Shown: one piece after another, positions 27,473 through 37,009 of the stretch
How the letters are laid out: the number at the start of each line of letters is the position of its first letter
How positions within the stretch are numbered: the stretch's first letter is position 1
Assembly: GCA_001829185.1 (NCBI GenBank)
Contig: MIAR01000029.1
Span: 24,724 to 88,723 of the forward strand
Reading direction: 5' to 3'
Length of the DNA stretch: 64,000 bases
DNA from: Spirochaetes bacterium GWB1_60_80
GTDB taxonomy: Bacteria; Spirochaetota; Spirochaetia; Treponematales; UBA12059
Notes under the pieces: model-generated
What the model saw: only the letters and a program-made list of their open reading frames with translations
Told to the model about the DNA's origin: nothing
The model's database searches: none
Made by a program: the position numbers and the translations under genes

Positions 27473-28929
27473 GCCGACACTAACGGCAAGTAGACCGTGA
27501 AGGTGCTGCCCTGGCCGGGGGTCGACGCCACGTCGATATAGCCGTGGGCGCTCTGCACGATGCCGATGACGGTGGAAAGGCCAAGGCCGGTTCCCTTGCC
27601 AACCGGTTTGGTGGTAAAGAAGGGATCAAAAATCTTAGGCAGGTTGACCGGTTGGATACCACTACCTTCGTCGGCCACACTAATGAAAGCCCACTTCCCA
27701 GCCGGAATGTCTTGCACGATGGCGCGCTTGGGAGTCGGCATGATTTCCAGGCCGCTGGAGATACGCAGGGTTCCGCCCAAGGACATGGCGTCGCGGGCGT
27801 TCAGGCACAGGTTCAGCAGGGCTTGCTCGAGACGCAGCTTGTCGGCCAGTACCGTCATGGGCTCGTCCTGGTGGCGTGACTCGATCTTAATGCCCTTGCC
27901 GACCAGGCGGGACAGCAGCAGTTCCAGATCCTGGCAGACTGCGGCCGGGGCCAAGGCCTCGGCCTTGACCGGGTCGTTGCGGGCAAACATCAGCAATTGC
28001 TTGGTCAAACCAGTGGCGCGCTCGGTGGAGCGGATAATGCCCTCCAGTTCGGCCATGGCCTCGACCTGTCCCTCAATCTCGGATTCCAGCATGCGCGCGA
28101 AGCCGAGAATGGCCGTCAGGATGTTGTTAAACTCGTGCGCCACCGAGCTGGCCAGTTTACCCAGCGCATCCATTTTCTGCGATTGCAGCAGCTTCTGGGC
28201 CAGTTCCTGCTTCTCGGTGATATCGAGCGCCTGGCACAAAAAGGCGCCGGCCTCGTATTCCAGGCTGAACGGCGCCAACGACAACAATACCGTCCGCGTC
28301 TTGTTCTGATCGACCAGCAGCGACAACTCGACATTGCGCAGGGAGCCCCTGGTAGCCAAGGCGCGTTCCAGCAGCTGCCGGTCGGCTGGCAAGGCCAGTA
28401 AGGTTGGCAGGTCACCGTAGTACGCTTCGGCCGCGATCAGCTCCAAGAAGGCGGCATTGGTCTCCAGCACGGCGCCGGCAGCGTTGACGATGCATTGCGG
28501 CATCAGGCCGGCCGAGAACAGGCTGCGATAGCGTTGCTCGCTGCGTCGCAAGCGGCTTTCCATCGAGGCCCGGTACAAGGCCAGTTCAATGGCGGTGCGC
28601 AGCTCGCGATCATTGAAGGGTTTGAGCACATAAGCATACGGCTGGCTCTGCTTGGCTCGCTCGATGGTGGCATTGTCTGAATAGGCGGTTAACAGGATTA
28701 CCGGAACGCCATACTGGCTATGCAGCAAGGCGGCGGCTTCCAGCCCGTCCATGCTACCCGCCAGGTGGATATCGAGCAGCACCAGGTCCGGCGGCTGCTT
28801 GGCCACGGCCAGCAACAAATCCTCGGCGCGGCTATACAAGCCGCTGACGGTATACTGGTTTCTGGTGAGAAAACGCTCAATATCAAGCGCGACAATCGTC
28901 TCGTCTTCGCAGACGGCTATGCGCTGCAA
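27451..28929 (-). CDS. REC-PAS-histidine kinase (no membrane segment)
   Basis: Cytosolic sensor with the receiver domain first. Residues 1-120 are REC ([12 protein letters not shown], phosphoacceptor Asp53 in [17 protein letters not shown]). Residues about 130-240 are PAS-like ([20 protein letters not shown]). HisKA follows with His265 in [17 protein letters not shown], the H-E-x-N-N variant common in orphan kinases, then HATPase with NARDAM, DEGSGI, FTTK and GTGLGLS. It is the last gene of the chemosensory cluster. No DNA-binding partner is adjacent, so phosphotransfer probably runs to the lone receiver upstream or to CheY-like proteins. Confidence 0.88.
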   Translation of the reverse strand: MQRIAVCEDETIVALDIERFLTRNQYTVSGLYSRAEDLLLAVAKQPPDLVLLDIHLAGSMDGLEAAALLHSQYGVPVILLTAYSDNATIERAKQSQPYAYVLKPFNDRELRTAIELALYRASMESRLRRSEQRYRSLFSAGLMPQCIVNAAGAVLETNAAFLELIAAEAYYGDLPTLLALPADRQLLERALATRGSLRNVELSLLVDQNKTRTVLLSLAPFSLEYEAGAFLCQALDITEKQELAQKLLQSQKMDALGKLASSVAHEFNNILTAILGFARMLESEIEGQVEAMAELEGIIRSTERATGLTKQLLMFARNDPVKAEALAPAAVCQDLELLLSRLVGKGIKIESRHQDEPMTVLADKLRLEQALLNLCLNARDAMSLGGTLRISSGLEIMPTPKRAIVQDIPAGKWAFISVADEGSGIQPVNLPKIFDPFFTTKPVGKGTGLGLSTVIGIVQSAHGYIDVASTPGQGSTFTVYLPLVSAQARIEA

Positions 28930-28950
28930 ACCAGTTTTCCCGGCATTGCT

Positions 28951-29364
28951 CTAGCTCTTGGTTCCCGGCAGGAGGCCGAATTTGGTCATCTCCGCTTTGA
29001 TTTTCAGACGGTCGACCGGCTTGACGATGTAAGCGGTGGCGCCGCCCTTGAAATAAGCGCTGACCACATTGTGGGGATCCTCCAGCACGGTGGTCATGAC
29101 CACGCGCACTTCGCGCACCGGATCGACACCGGCCTCTTGTTCCAGCTTGCGGATCTGGCGCAAGGCTTCCTGCCCGTCCATGCGCGGCATCATGATGTCC
29201 ATGAAGATTATATCGTACGGCTTCTGTTCCGATACGGCCAGGCTGTAGGCCTGGACCGCTTCCTCGCCGTCGACCACCGCATCGACCGCTCCGTATTCCT
29301 CGAGCGTTTTCTGCATCATGCGACGGCTGCTAAAATCATCCTCCACAATCAAAATGCGTGTCAT
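28951..29364 (-). CDS. Single-domain response regulator (CheY-like)
   Basis: 137-residue receiver: acidic pair ILIVEDD (9-10), phosphoacceptor Asp56 in IIFMDIMMP, Thr in VVMTTVLED, Lys in AYIVKPVDRLKI. No output domain. The start overlaps the stop of the upstream REC-kinase gene by four bases, so the pair is coupled and is a likely cognate kinase/receiver. A 22-base gap leads to the second REC-kinase. The extra C-terminal KFGLLPGTKS is not typical of CheY. Confidence 0.88.
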   Translation of the reverse strand: MTRILIVEDDFSSRRMMQKTLEEYGAVDAVVDGEEAVQAYSLAVSEQKPYDIIFMDIMMPRMDGQEALRQIRKLEQEAGVDPVREVRVVMTTVLEDPHNVVSAYFKGGATAYIVKPVDRLKIKAEMTKFGLLPGTKS

Positions 29365-31304
29365 GAAGACCTCCCCGGCGCGTAGGTAATAAAATCTTTC
29401 TGCAAGAGTATCTGCAGCTCATGGATCCAGGGACCGGCGCCCTTGCGGGCATCCATCAGCAAGGTGAGCACGAAACGGGCCGCCGCGGCATACTGCCGAA
29501 GGCAAAAATCATCATAATGACGCTTCGCGGTCCGCTCGATCAAGCCAAGATCCTGGCTTTCGAAGGCCAGGCGCAGGTCGTGCCAGAGCAAAGTCAGCGT
29601 CTCAGACATCTGGGGCGTCATATCTAAGGCCGCCTCATCAAGCAAGCGGCCGTATACCGACGGCAGGGCACGGCCATAATCCCCCCCCGCGTCGGGTTCG
29701 AAAAGTTCTGCCAGGCCATCAGGGGGGGAAACCGCCGCCGGCGTCGGCGCAGCCTGGCTTGAGCCGACCGGGTTGACCGAACCAGCGTAGCGTAGCAAGT
29801 CCTCGTAGACCAAGCTGGGCTGCAGCGGGTACGGTCGCCTAAAAAAACTCTCCGACCGGCGGATATAGCACAGAGGGTCAGTCGGCGCCCCCAGGATCAC
29901 CAGGCGGTCGGCCACGCAACCGACGGCCGCGTATAAACGGTTACGCAAGTCCTGGTTGGCCTTGGCCCAGGCGGCCAACTCGATATAGATCAGCGCCCAA
30001 TTGGCCGCGCCGGCCGGCTCCGGATCAAAAGTCCAGCAGGTCACGCCAAGAGGCGTCACCATCGCGGTCAAATCCTCGGCAATTGTCTCGGGTAGTCCGT
30101 ACATGGCGACGCGAAGTCCGGCCAGCCGGTGATCCGGCAGGGAGCAGGCCGACTCCACCTGGGCCGGCAGGGGCAAGAAAAGGTCGACGCAGGTGCCGTG
30201 ACGCTCGTCGAAACTGACCTTTAACTCGATATTCAGCAATTCAGTCAACTTTTTGACCAGACTGAGGCCAAGACCCAGCCCCTCATACAAGCGGGTATAC
30301 GAGGCATCCCCCTGACTGAAGGGGGTAAACAGCTGGGCCAGCTTGTGCGGCGCGATGCCGGTCCCCGAATCGGAAATCTGAATATGCAGATAACTCTGCC
30401 CCAGACGCTCGACACGGGTACCGCCGAGTCGGACATAGCCTCTGGTGGTAAACTTGACGGCATTCTCAACCAAATTTTTGAGGATGGTTGCAATCTTGGC
30501 GGCATCGCCGACCAGGCTGGCCGGCAGAGCCGGGTCGATATAGAGGCCGATGGCGAGCCCCTTCATGTAGGCATCGCCGGCATAGGGCTCCCAGGAGCGC
30601 ATAAACAAGTCCTCGATGATGAACTCCGTGACCATCGGTACCAAGGCCTTGTTTTCCAGCTTAGTGTAATCGAGGATGGTATTGATCGAGGCTTCCAGGC
30701 GGCGGGCACCGCGGCTGGCGAACAGCAGGTATTCGGTCAACTCGTCGTTTTCGGTTAGCTGCAGGGCCAGGTCGATGAAGCCGAGAATCGAATTCAGCGG
30801 TGTCTTCAGCTCGTGGCTGATGTTGGACAAAAAGCTGCTTTTTGCCCGGTTGCTTTCTTCCGCCAGGTTCTTGGCCTTTTCCAGCGATTTTTGGTAGCTG
30901 TACTTGGAGAGGGCCAACTCGATGGCGATCGCCATCTCCCGCTCATGGAACGGTTTGACAATGTAGCCGTAGGGACTGGTGGTGCGCACCCGGGCCAGGG
31001 TGGCGTCGTCGGTGAAAGCCGTCACGAAGATGATCGGCGGGCCATCGGCGGCATTGATGACGTTGGCGGCTTCGATGCCGTCGGCGTCGCCTTTGAGCTT
31101 GATGTCCATCAAGATCAGATCTGGCCGCAGATCGCGCGCCTTGTCGATGGCACCCTGCGCCGTGGCGGCAACATCGCACACCTTGTATCCCAGGGACGCC
31201 AAACGGTGGCGCATGTCCAGGGCGACGATGGTCTCGTCCTCGACGATCAAGATACGGGCCTTATCCCTCCACCCCTCGGCGGTGGTTTCGCTCGACTCGA
31301 TCAC
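29361..31304 (-). CDS. REC-histidine kinase with C-terminal variable region (647 aa)
   Basis: N-terminal receiver ([13 protein letters not shown], Asp67 in LILMDIKLKG, VKPFHERE), short coiled coil (KSLEKAKNLAEESNRAK), HisKA with His164 in LSNISHELKTPLNSILGF, and HATPase (LVENAVKFT, SDSGTGI, GLGLGLSLVKKL). The last 240 residues (from about 390) look like a degenerate second receiver (LRVAMYGLPETI; LVILGAPTDP) and a possible HPt-like helical end (LLWHDLRLAFESQDLGLIER). A C8 run (29681-29688) and a G7 run (29722-29728) lie inside this tail. No transmembrane input, so it probably takes signals from the neighbouring chemoreceptor complex or cytosol. Confidence 0.86.
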   Translation of the reverse strand: MIESSETTAEGWRDKARILIVEDETIVALDMRHRLASLGYKVCDVAATAQGAIDKARDLRPDLILMDIKLKGDADGIEAANVINAADGPPIIFVTAFTDDATLARVRTTSPYGYIVKPFHEREMAIAIELALSKYSYQKSLEKAKNLAEESNRAKSSFLSNISHELKTPLNSILGFIDLALQLTENDELTEYLLFASRGARRLEASINTILDYTKLENKALVPMVTEFIIEDLFMRSWEPYAGDAYMKGLAIGLYIDPALPASLVGDAAKIATILKNLVENAVKFTTRGYVRLGGTRVERLGQSYLHIQISDSGTGIAPHKLAQLFTPFSQGDASYTRLYEGLGLGLSLVKKLTELLNIELKVSFDERHGTCVDLFLPLPAQVESACSLPDHRLAGLRVAMYGLPETIAEDLTAMVTPLGVTCWTFDPEPAGAANWALIYIELAAWAKANQDLRNRLYAAVGCVADRLVILGAPTDPLCYIRRSESFFRRPYPLQPSLVYEDLLRYAGSVNPVGSSQAAPTPAAVSPPDGLAELFEPDAGGDYGRALPSVYGRLLDEAALDMTPQMSETLTLLWHDLRLAFESQDLGLIERTAKRHYDDFCLRQYAAAARFVLTLLMDARKGAGPWIHELQILLQKDFITYAPGRSS

Positions 31305-31345
31305 GCTGGTCGTCCCCGTCCGGGATCGGGCTGCGGTGGACGCAT

Positions 31346-31822
31346 TCAGGCTGCCGCCTCGCGATACACGGCGTCCATGTCCACAATAATGACAAAACCA
31401 TCACTGACATGGGCGATGGCTTGGACGAATTTCTCGTTGCCGGCCTGGCCGGCGCTCGGCCGCGTGCCCAGATCGGGGATGGCCTCGATGACGCTGGCGT
31501 CCAGATCAATCACCTCGCGCACTCCGTCCGCCAACATGGCAAAGCTGGCCAACTCGCCGTCGCATTCCAGCTGGAGCACGATAAGGGCGGCGACGGCCAG
31601 GTTCTGTTGCCCAGAACCTGAAAAGCTGACGGCCAGGTCGATGACCGGAACCACCGACCCCCGGTGATTGATGACACCGCAGACGATGGGTTTGGCGTTC
31701 GGTACCCGGGTGATGGCCTGCATCTCCAATACCACCTCCACCTTGCCGACGGGGATGGCATAGACCGACTCGCCCAGCACGAAGGACAGATAACGGCTGG
31801 TAGCCCCCTGGTTGTCGCTCAT
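31346..31822 (-). CDS. cheW: CheW-like coupling protein
   Basis: Scaffold linking receptors and CheA, 158 residues. YLSFVLGESVYAIPVGKVEV is the usual first strands, ITRVPNAKPIVCGVINHRGS the conserved core, and SVVPVIDLAVSF follows. Compared with the second CheW in this window it has a longer acidic C-terminal part ending FVIIVDMDAVYREAAA. It starts one base after cheY ends, suggesting translational coupling. Confidence 0.92.
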   Translation of the reverse strand: MSDNQGATSRYLSFVLGESVYAIPVGKVEVVLEMQAITRVPNAKPIVCGVINHRGSVVPVIDLAVSFSGSGQQNLAVAALIVLQLECDGELASFAMLADGVREVIDLDASVIEAIPDLGTRPSAGQAGNEKFVQAIAHVSDGFVIIVDMDAVYREAAA

Positions 31823-31823
31823 C

Positions 31824-32192
31824 TCATTCCACCACTTTTTTGACGACAGCCATCAGCTTGTCGGCGCTGAACGGCTTGACGATCCAACCCGTGGCGCCGG
31901 CCTCCTTGCCTTCGTTCATCTTGCTGCCCTGGGACTCGGTAGTCAGCACCAGTATGGGCGTGAACTTGAATTTCGGATTCCCGCGCGCCTGGCGGATAAA
32001 GCCGATGCCATCCAGATTCGGCATGTTCACGTCGGTGATGACGCAATCGAAGCGTTCGGCGGCGGCCAGTTTGGCCAGTCCGTCCAGGCCATCGACCGCC
32101 TCAACCGTTTGAAAGCCTTCTTGGTTCAGTATAAAGGTAATGCTCTGGCGGATGGCCGCCGAATCATCGACTACCAGGATAAGCTTGGCCAT
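31824..32192 (-). CDS. cheY: Chemotaxis response regulator CheY
   Basis: 122-residue receiver: acidic pair VVDDSAAIR (9-10), phosphoacceptor Asp54 in CVITDVNMPNLDG, Thr in LVLTTESQGSK, and Lys in GWIVKPFSADKL. The segment MNEGKEAGATGWIVKPFS is close to CheY proteins that bind the flagellar switch. It lies downstream of cheB and upstream of cheW in the cluster. Confidence 0.93.
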   Translation of the reverse strand: MAKLILVVDDSAAIRQSITFILNQEGFQTVEAVDGLDGLAKLAAAERFDCVITDVNMPNLDGIGFIRQARGNPKFKFTPILVLTTESQGSKMNEGKEAGATGWIVKPFSADKLMAVVKKVVE

Positions 32193-32220
32193 AGTTCCTC
32201 CTCATGATATGCCAATAAGC

Positions 32221-32257
32221 GGTTGAAAAACGCGGATGCGGCCTTTTCAACAACCTG
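32221..32257 (-). repeat. Half-copy of family A element after cheB
   Basis: Minus strand: CAGGTTGTTGAAAAGGCCGC then the loop and TTTTTCAACCGC. It matches the right hairpin of the family A element and starts directly after the cheB TGA stop. It could act as a transcription terminator or attenuator between cheB and cheY. Confidence 0.7.
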
Positions 32258-33325
32258 TCAACGGGTAACTTTCAGTACTTCGGCGGCGATCCGGGACAGG
32301 GGGCAAATCTGATCCACCCCGCCCAATTTGATCGCCTCGTTGGGCATCCCGAAAACCACGCAAGATTCCTCGTCCTGGGCGATGGTCCAAGCCCCGCTGT
32401 CGTGCATCTCTTTCATGCCGCGCGCGCCGTCGTCGCCCATGCCGGTCATGATCACCCCGAGGGCATTCTTGCCGGCATAACGCGCCGCCGACCGGAACAG
32501 CACGTCCACGCTTGGCCGGTGCCGGCACACCAGGGGGCCTTCCTTGACCTCGACATAATAGCGGGCCCCCGAGCGCTTGAGCAAGGTATGCTTGTTACCC
32601 GGCGCGATCAAAGCTTGCCCCCGGAGAACCGTATCATTGTCGGCAGCCTCCTTAACGCTGACGCGGCAGAGCCCGTCCAGGCGCCGCGCGAAGGCCGCCG
32701 TAAAATGTTCCGGCATGTGCTGCACGATGACGATGCCAGGGCAATTTTCCGGCAGAGCCTCCAAAAATTCGCGCAAGGCCTCAGTACCGCCGGTGGAGGC
32801 GCCTACCATCACTATTTTCTCTGTCGTCTCTATTATGCTGTTGGAGACCGGTTTTGGCAACATGGCATCGGCGTTTAATTTCGGCGTTACTTCGCGCAGC
32901 GCGGCCAGCGGCCGGTGCTTGTGCCGGCTGAGGTGGGCGGCCTTCACCGCGTCGCAAATGGAGACCCGTGATTCCTCGAGGAATTGCTTGGTGCCGAGTT
33001 TTGGCTTCTGGATGATGTCGACCGCGCCATATTCCATGGCCTTGATGGCGTTGTCGGAGCCATCATCGGCCTTGCTGGAGCAAATAACCACCGGGATGTC
33101 GCTAGTTTCGCGAATCTTGCGCAAGAAGGTCAAACCGTCCATTCGCGGCATCTCCAGGTCGGAGAGGATGACGTCCGGCCGCTCGATCTCCAGCTTCTTG
33201 AGGGCAAACAATGGGTCGGCGGCCACGGCGATGACGCGCAACTGAGAATCGGAATCGAGAATATCCTTCAAGGTCTGCCGCACCAGGGCAGAATCGTCAA
33301 CTACCAGTACTTTTATCTTGTTCAC
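32258..33325 (-). CDS. cheB: Protein-glutamate methylesterase CheB
   Basis: Removes methyl groups from chemoreceptors. 355 residues: N-terminal receiver ([12 protein letters not shown], Asp56 in [13 protein letters not shown]), linker, and methylesterase domain with catalytic serine in [16 protein letters not shown], histidine in [14 protein letters not shown] and aspartate in [14 protein letters not shown]. The start is a GTG at 33325. A run of ten G residues on the coding strand (33329-33338) takes the place of the ribosome-binding site three bases before the GTG. The TGA stop is followed directly by a family A half-element. Confidence 0.94.
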   Translation of the reverse strand: MNKIKVLVVDDSALVRQTLKDILDSDSQLRVIAVAADPLFALKKLEIERPDVILSDLEMPRMDGLTFLRKIRETSDIPVVICSSKADDGSDNAIKAMEYGAVDIIQKPKLGTKQFLEESRVSICDAVKAAHLSRHKHRPLAALREVTPKLNADAMLPKPVSNSIIETTEKIVMVGASTGGTEALREFLEALPENCPGIVIVQHMPEHFTAAFARRLDGLCRVSVKEAADNDTVLRGQALIAPGNKHTLLKRSGARYYVEVKEGPLVCRHRPSVDVLFRSAARYAGKNALGVIMTGMGDDGARGMKEMHDSGAWTIAQDEESCVVFGMPNEAIKLGGVDQICPLSRIAAEVLKVTR

Positions 33326-33328
33326 ACG

Positions 33329-33338
33329 CCCCCCCCCC
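33329..33338 (-). promoter_or_regulatory. G10 homopolymer at the cheB ribosome-binding position
   Basis: Ten consecutive C on the plus strand, G on the mRNA, end three bases before the cheB GTG start codon. No other Shine-Dalgarno-like sequence is present. Length change by slippage would alter spacing and pairing with 16S rRNA. Confidence 0.6.
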
Positions 33339-33385
33339 AGCCGGCAAGTTTTCGGACGGACCCGCGCTGCCGGCCTGGTCGTTTG

Positions 33386-34240
33386 TTACATTCGCTCATA
33401 TACGGTTGGCGCCAACGAGTGCAACGGCAGATCCATCCCGGTCAAGGTCTCGGAATGTCCCAGCAAGAAGATGCCACCTGGCTGCAGGTAGCGGCACATC
33501 CGTCCCAGGATCTTTTCCTGGGTAGGCCGGTCAAAATAAATGATGACATTGCGGCAGAACACTACCTGGAACGGCCCGTCGAAGGGATAGGATTGATCCA
33601 TGAAATTAAGGCGCAGAAACTCGACCTTCTGACGCAATTCCGGTTTGATGCGCACCTCGTCCCGTCCGGCCTTACGGGAACGCAGTAAATATTTTTTTTT
33701 CATGGCCGGCGACAGCATGCTCACCCGCTCCGAGGCGTATACCGCGTTAACCGCCTTCTGCAAAGCCTGGCTGGAAATGTCGGAAGCCGTAATGTGAAAA
33801 TCAAAGCCCGGCTGCTTGGCCTGGAATTCGGCCAAGACCATGGCCAGGGTATAGGGCTCCTCGCCGGTCGAACAACCGGCTGACCAGAAGCTGAACAGGC
33901 CCCGCCCGGGTCGCCTTTGCAGCAATTGCGGCAGCAAGCGCCCGGTCAGCAACTCGAAATGGTCCGGTTCGCGAAAGAAATCGGTCTTGTTGGTAGTAAT
34001 GGCATCGATCATGTGAATCAACTCATCACCTTCGTTCTTATTGGAAAAAACGAAATCGAGGTACTCCTCGTAGTTGGCGTAACCATGCAGGCGCAGGCGT
34101 TTATTTAGGCGGCTCTCCAGCATTATTTTCTTAGTTTCCGGCATGCGGATGCCTAGCTGCTCCTCAATGAAGGCCGCCAGGCGGTTGAAAGCCTTAACGG
34201 ACAGTCCCTTAGGCTGGTCGTCCGGGAAAATGCCCGTCAC
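33386..34240 (-). CDS. cheR: Chemoreceptor methyltransferase CheR
   Basis: SAM-dependent glutamate methyltransferase acting on MCPs, 284 residues. An N-terminal helical domain (FNRLAAFIEEQLGIRMPETK) is followed by the methyltransferase core with ITTNKTDFFREPDHFELL, the SAM site FWSAGCSTGEEPYTLAMVL, ITASDISSQALQKA, FCRNVIIYFDRPTQ and LQPGGIFLLGHSE. The start GTG 34240 overlaps the cheA stop (GTGA). A 60-base gap containing the poly-G tract separates it from cheB. Confidence 0.95.
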   Translation of the reverse strand: MTGIFPDDQPKGLSVKAFNRLAAFIEEQLGIRMPETKKIMLESRLNKRLRLHGYANYEEYLDFVFSNKNEGDELIHMIDAITTNKTDFFREPDHFELLTGRLLPQLLQRRPGRGLFSFWSAGCSTGEEPYTLAMVLAEFQAKQPGFDFHITASDISSQALQKAVNAVYASERVSMLSPAMKKKYLLRSRKAGRDEVRIKPELRQKVEFLRLNFMDQSYPFDGPFQVVFCRNVIIYFDRPTQEKILGRMCRYLQPGGIFLLGHSETLTGMDLPLHSLAPTVYERM

Positions 34241-36444
34241 AAACGCCCTCGCAGCGCTCCGGTCCGCACCTTGAGGGCGATGCGGCCGTGGTCGATGATC
34301 AAGGCGACGGTGCCGTTGCCCAAGATAGTGGCTCCGGACAGGCCTTCGACGCCGCGCAGCATGCGGCCGAGCGGCTTGATGACGGTCTGGTGGTCGCCGA
34401 TGACCGTGTCCACCACCAGGCCGATGCGCTCGTTCTGGGAATTCACGACCACGACTTGCCGCACCAGCGGCGCCTCGCCGGGTACGCTGAAAAATTCGCG
34501 CAAGTCGACATAAGGCAACAGGTCGCCCCGATACTGCATCAAGCGCCCCTCGTTCGAGCCGGCAGCCTGACTGTCAAGTTCGACACAGGCTTCGACCGGC
34601 GCCAAGGGCAACACGTAATATTCCTGGCTGATGCGCACCAGCAGGCCTTCGATGATAGCCAGGGTCAGCGGTATCTTCAGAAAAATGGTTGACCCTTGTC
34701 CACGGCGCGATACGATGGAAACCGCGCCGCCCAGGGAGTCGATCTCCCGCTTGACCACGTCCATGCCGACGCCGCGCCCGGAAACGCTGCTGACATTCTT
34801 GGCCGTGCTGAAGCCCGGGCGGAAGACCAGCATGAAGGCTTCCTCCTCGGTCAGATTCTCGCCCGGGCCAATCAACCCCCGCTCCAGGGCCTTGGCTTGA
34901 ATGGCGTCAACGTCCAGGCCATTGCCGTCATCGCTGACTGAAATGATGACGTGGGCGCCGGATTGCTCGGCGCGCAGGGTTAGGCTACCGCGGACAGCCT
35001 TGCCGGCCGCTTGGCGCACCTCTGGTCGCTCCAAGCCGTGATCCAAGGCATTGCGGATAATATGCACCAGCGGATCGTTCAGCCGTTCGATGACGGTCTT
35101 GTCCAGTTCGGTCTCGGCGCCTTCGGTCAGTAGATCGACATCCTTGCCCAACTCGGCCGAAAGATCGCGCACCACCCGCTTGAACTTATTAAAGGTCGAG
35201 CCGATGGGCAGCATCCGGATGCTCATGGCGTTGTCGCGCAGCTGCGATACCAGGCGTTCCAGCTGTTCGGAAATGGCCGAGAGTCCAGCGTCGGCCACTT
35301 CGGAGGAAGTCTGCGCCAGGCGGGCCTGCAGGGTCACCATTTCGCCGACCAGGTCGACCAGCAGATCCAGCTTTTCACTGGCTACCCGAATGGAGGCCGA
35401 ATTCTCGCTGGTTTTTTCCTGGGACTTGCGGACATGGGCCTGCTCGGCCAAGGCTGCGTCAAGTTCCGCCTGACTGACCAGCCGGTTCTGGATAAGGACA
35501 TCGCCCAGCCGACGTTGGGACTTCAAAGCATCGCCCAGGTCAGTGAGTTGAACCAGGCCGCGTTCCACCAGGATTTCGCCGAGCTTCTTGGTCTCGCCAG
35601 GCGTGCCTTCGTCCGGATTGGCGATCTTTTCGATTTTCAGCTCAACCGAACCTTCGACAAAAATGAAGACATCCTTGATGGCATTGAGGCCCTGGGCGGT
35701 AACCAGAATCAGGTCCCAGGCCACATAGCAGAATTCTGGATTGATGTCCTCCAGATCCGGAATCTCGCGCAAGCGCGGAAAGGCCTGCAATTCGCCCAGG
35801 CTGGCTAACTCGGCCAGCAATTTGAAAACACGAGTACCGGTAAAAAAAATGCCCGCCGCCGGCTTGAGCATGAGCCGATAGCTTTCCTGAGTAGCGTTGC
35901 CATGACTGACGGGCCTGGGCGGCTGGTTCGGCGCCGAGCCGCCGATTAAGGCCGCCCCCACTGGAACGGGCGACCCGCCTGGAGCGCTCGACCCAGCGGC
36001 GGATACGGCCGATTCATTGGCCCCGGGCGCCGGGGCGGAACCAGTCTGGACTGGCGCGGCGGCGCGGTGCTTGTCAACCAGTTGTTTAAAAGCGCCGATT
36101 ATTTCCAAGCCCTCGGCGCTGAACGGCGCGCTGTCGTCATCCTCGGCCAGCATTTCCTTGACGATGTCGCGCGCCCGCAGGAAGAGACCAACCACGCTGG
36201 AATCGGCCTGGAGGCGGCCGACGCGACACTCGTCCAGCAAGGATTCAAAATCATGCACGAAGCGGCTAATGCGCTCAAACCCGAACATGCCGGCCGAGCC
36301 CTTGATGGTATGTACAGCCCGGAAGGTGGCATTGAGGACATCCACGTCGGCCGGGTTCGTTTCTAGTTCCAGCAGTAAGCCTTCCAGCTGCACCAGCAGC
36401 TCGTCGGCTTCCTCGCGAAAGGCGTTTTTGAATTTGTCCATCAT
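34237..36444 (-). CDS. cheA: Chemotaxis histidine kinase CheA
   Basis: Core kinase, 735 residues. P1 HPt with His45 in FRAVHTIKGSAGMFGFERIS; an Ala/Pro/Gly-rich linker (about 128-180); a P2-like domain (FTGTRVFKLLAELASLGE ... CYVAWDLILV); an unusual segment (287-334) with two tandem motifs of the form LGEILVERGLVQ..DL..AL and LGDVLIQNRLVSQAELDAAL, like type II secretion ATPase N-terminal motifs; P3 dimerisation (LVDLVGEMVTLQARL); P4 with LDHGLERPEVRQAAGK, DDGNGLD, GRGVGMDVVKREI; and a CheW-like P5. ATG 36444 has AGGAG seven bases upstream. It is 14 bases after the STAS gene. Confidence 0.94.
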   Translation of the reverse strand: MMDKFKNAFREEADELLVQLEGLLLELETNPADVDVLNATFRAVHTIKGSAGMFGFERISRFVHDFESLLDECRVGRLQADSSVVGLFLRARDIVKEMLAEDDDSAPFSAEGLEIIGAFKQLVDKHRAAAPVQTGSAPAPGANESAVSAAGSSAPGGSPVPVGAALIGGSAPNQPPRPVSHGNATQESYRLMLKPAAGIFFTGTRVFKLLAELASLGELQAFPRLREIPDLEDINPEFCYVAWDLILVTAQGLNAIKDVFIFVEGSVELKIEKIANPDEGTPGETKKLGEILVERGLVQLTDLGDALKSQRRLGDVLIQNRLVSQAELDAALAEQAHVRKSQEKTSENSASIRVASEKLDLLVDLVGEMVTLQARLAQTSSEVADAGLSAISEQLERLVSQLRDNAMSIRMLPIGSTFNKFKRVVRDLSAELGKDVDLLTEGAETELDKTVIERLNDPLVHIIRNALDHGLERPEVRQAAGKAVRGSLTLRAEQSGAHVIISVSDDGNGLDVDAIQAKALERGLIGPGENLTEEEAFMLVFRPGFSTAKNVSSVSGRGVGMDVVKREIDSLGGAVSIVSRRGQGSTIFLKIPLTLAIIEGLLVRISQEYYVLPLAPVEACVELDSQAAGSNEGRLMQYRGDLLPYVDLREFFSVPGEAPLVRQVVVVNSQNERIGLVVDTVIGDHQTVIKPLGRMLRGVEGLSGATILGNGTVALIIDHGRIALKVRTGALRGRL

Positions 36445-36458
36445 GATGCTACTCCTGC

Positions 36459-36791
36459 TCAGGCGGCCGGAAAATCCGGCAGCAGCTTCTGCAATTGCTC
36501 GCCGCTAACCGGTATCTCAGTCAGGAAACCGGCCACCGGCAGACGTTTGCAGGCCGCAGCCTGCACCGTGCCAGAGAAGGCTAAGCGCTTGCCTTGCTTA
36601 GCAGCGCTCTTGGCGGCGGCATAGAAAAGCTGCAAGGCGGGTAAATCCAGGTCGGTGACGGCCGACAGGTCGAGCGTCAGGTTGCCAGGACCAGTCAAGG
36701 CGTCGCGTAAGCGTTTGGCCAAGCCGCTAGCCGTCTCGATGGTTAGAGCGCCTTCCAGTGCCACTATCATGGATGTTGTCGCTATTTTCAA
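36459..36791 (-). CDS. STAS-domain protein of the chemosensory cluster
   Basis: 110-residue single STAS domain. The fold pattern VALEGALTIETASGLAKRLRD, then LTLDLSAVTDLDLPALQLFY, matches anti-sigma antagonist-like STAS proteins, but the usual phosphorylatable Ser/Thr of the D-S/T-S/A-G loop is replaced (DLDLPALQ). The start is a TTG at 36791 with GGAGG nine bases upstream. It lies directly before cheA, so it probably takes part in this chemosensory array rather than in sigma-factor control. About 260 bases upstream hold only a family A half-element and traces of family B core sequence. Confidence 0.82.
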   Translation of the reverse strand: MKIATTSMIVALEGALTIETASGLAKRLRDALTGPGNLTLDLSAVTDLDLPALQLFYAAAKSAAKQGKRLAFSGTVQAAACKRLPVAGFLTEIPVSGEQLQKLLPDFPAA

Positions 36792-37009
36792 CGAGTACCA
36801 CCTCCGCCTAGTATCAAGCGCACCACCCCGGGTTCGATCCGCCAGGGATTTCGCCTTATTTCCAGTCTAGGTGAGCCATACTGAAAAAGCAAGCGTCGCC
36901 TGGCGAATTTGCCGCTTCCCGTCCTGCCGGGCGCACCAAAAAAAATCGGCCTGCCACCCTAGCGGCGACAAGCCAATTTTGCGGAACCCGTGCCGCGCGG
37001 CGTTTAGCA

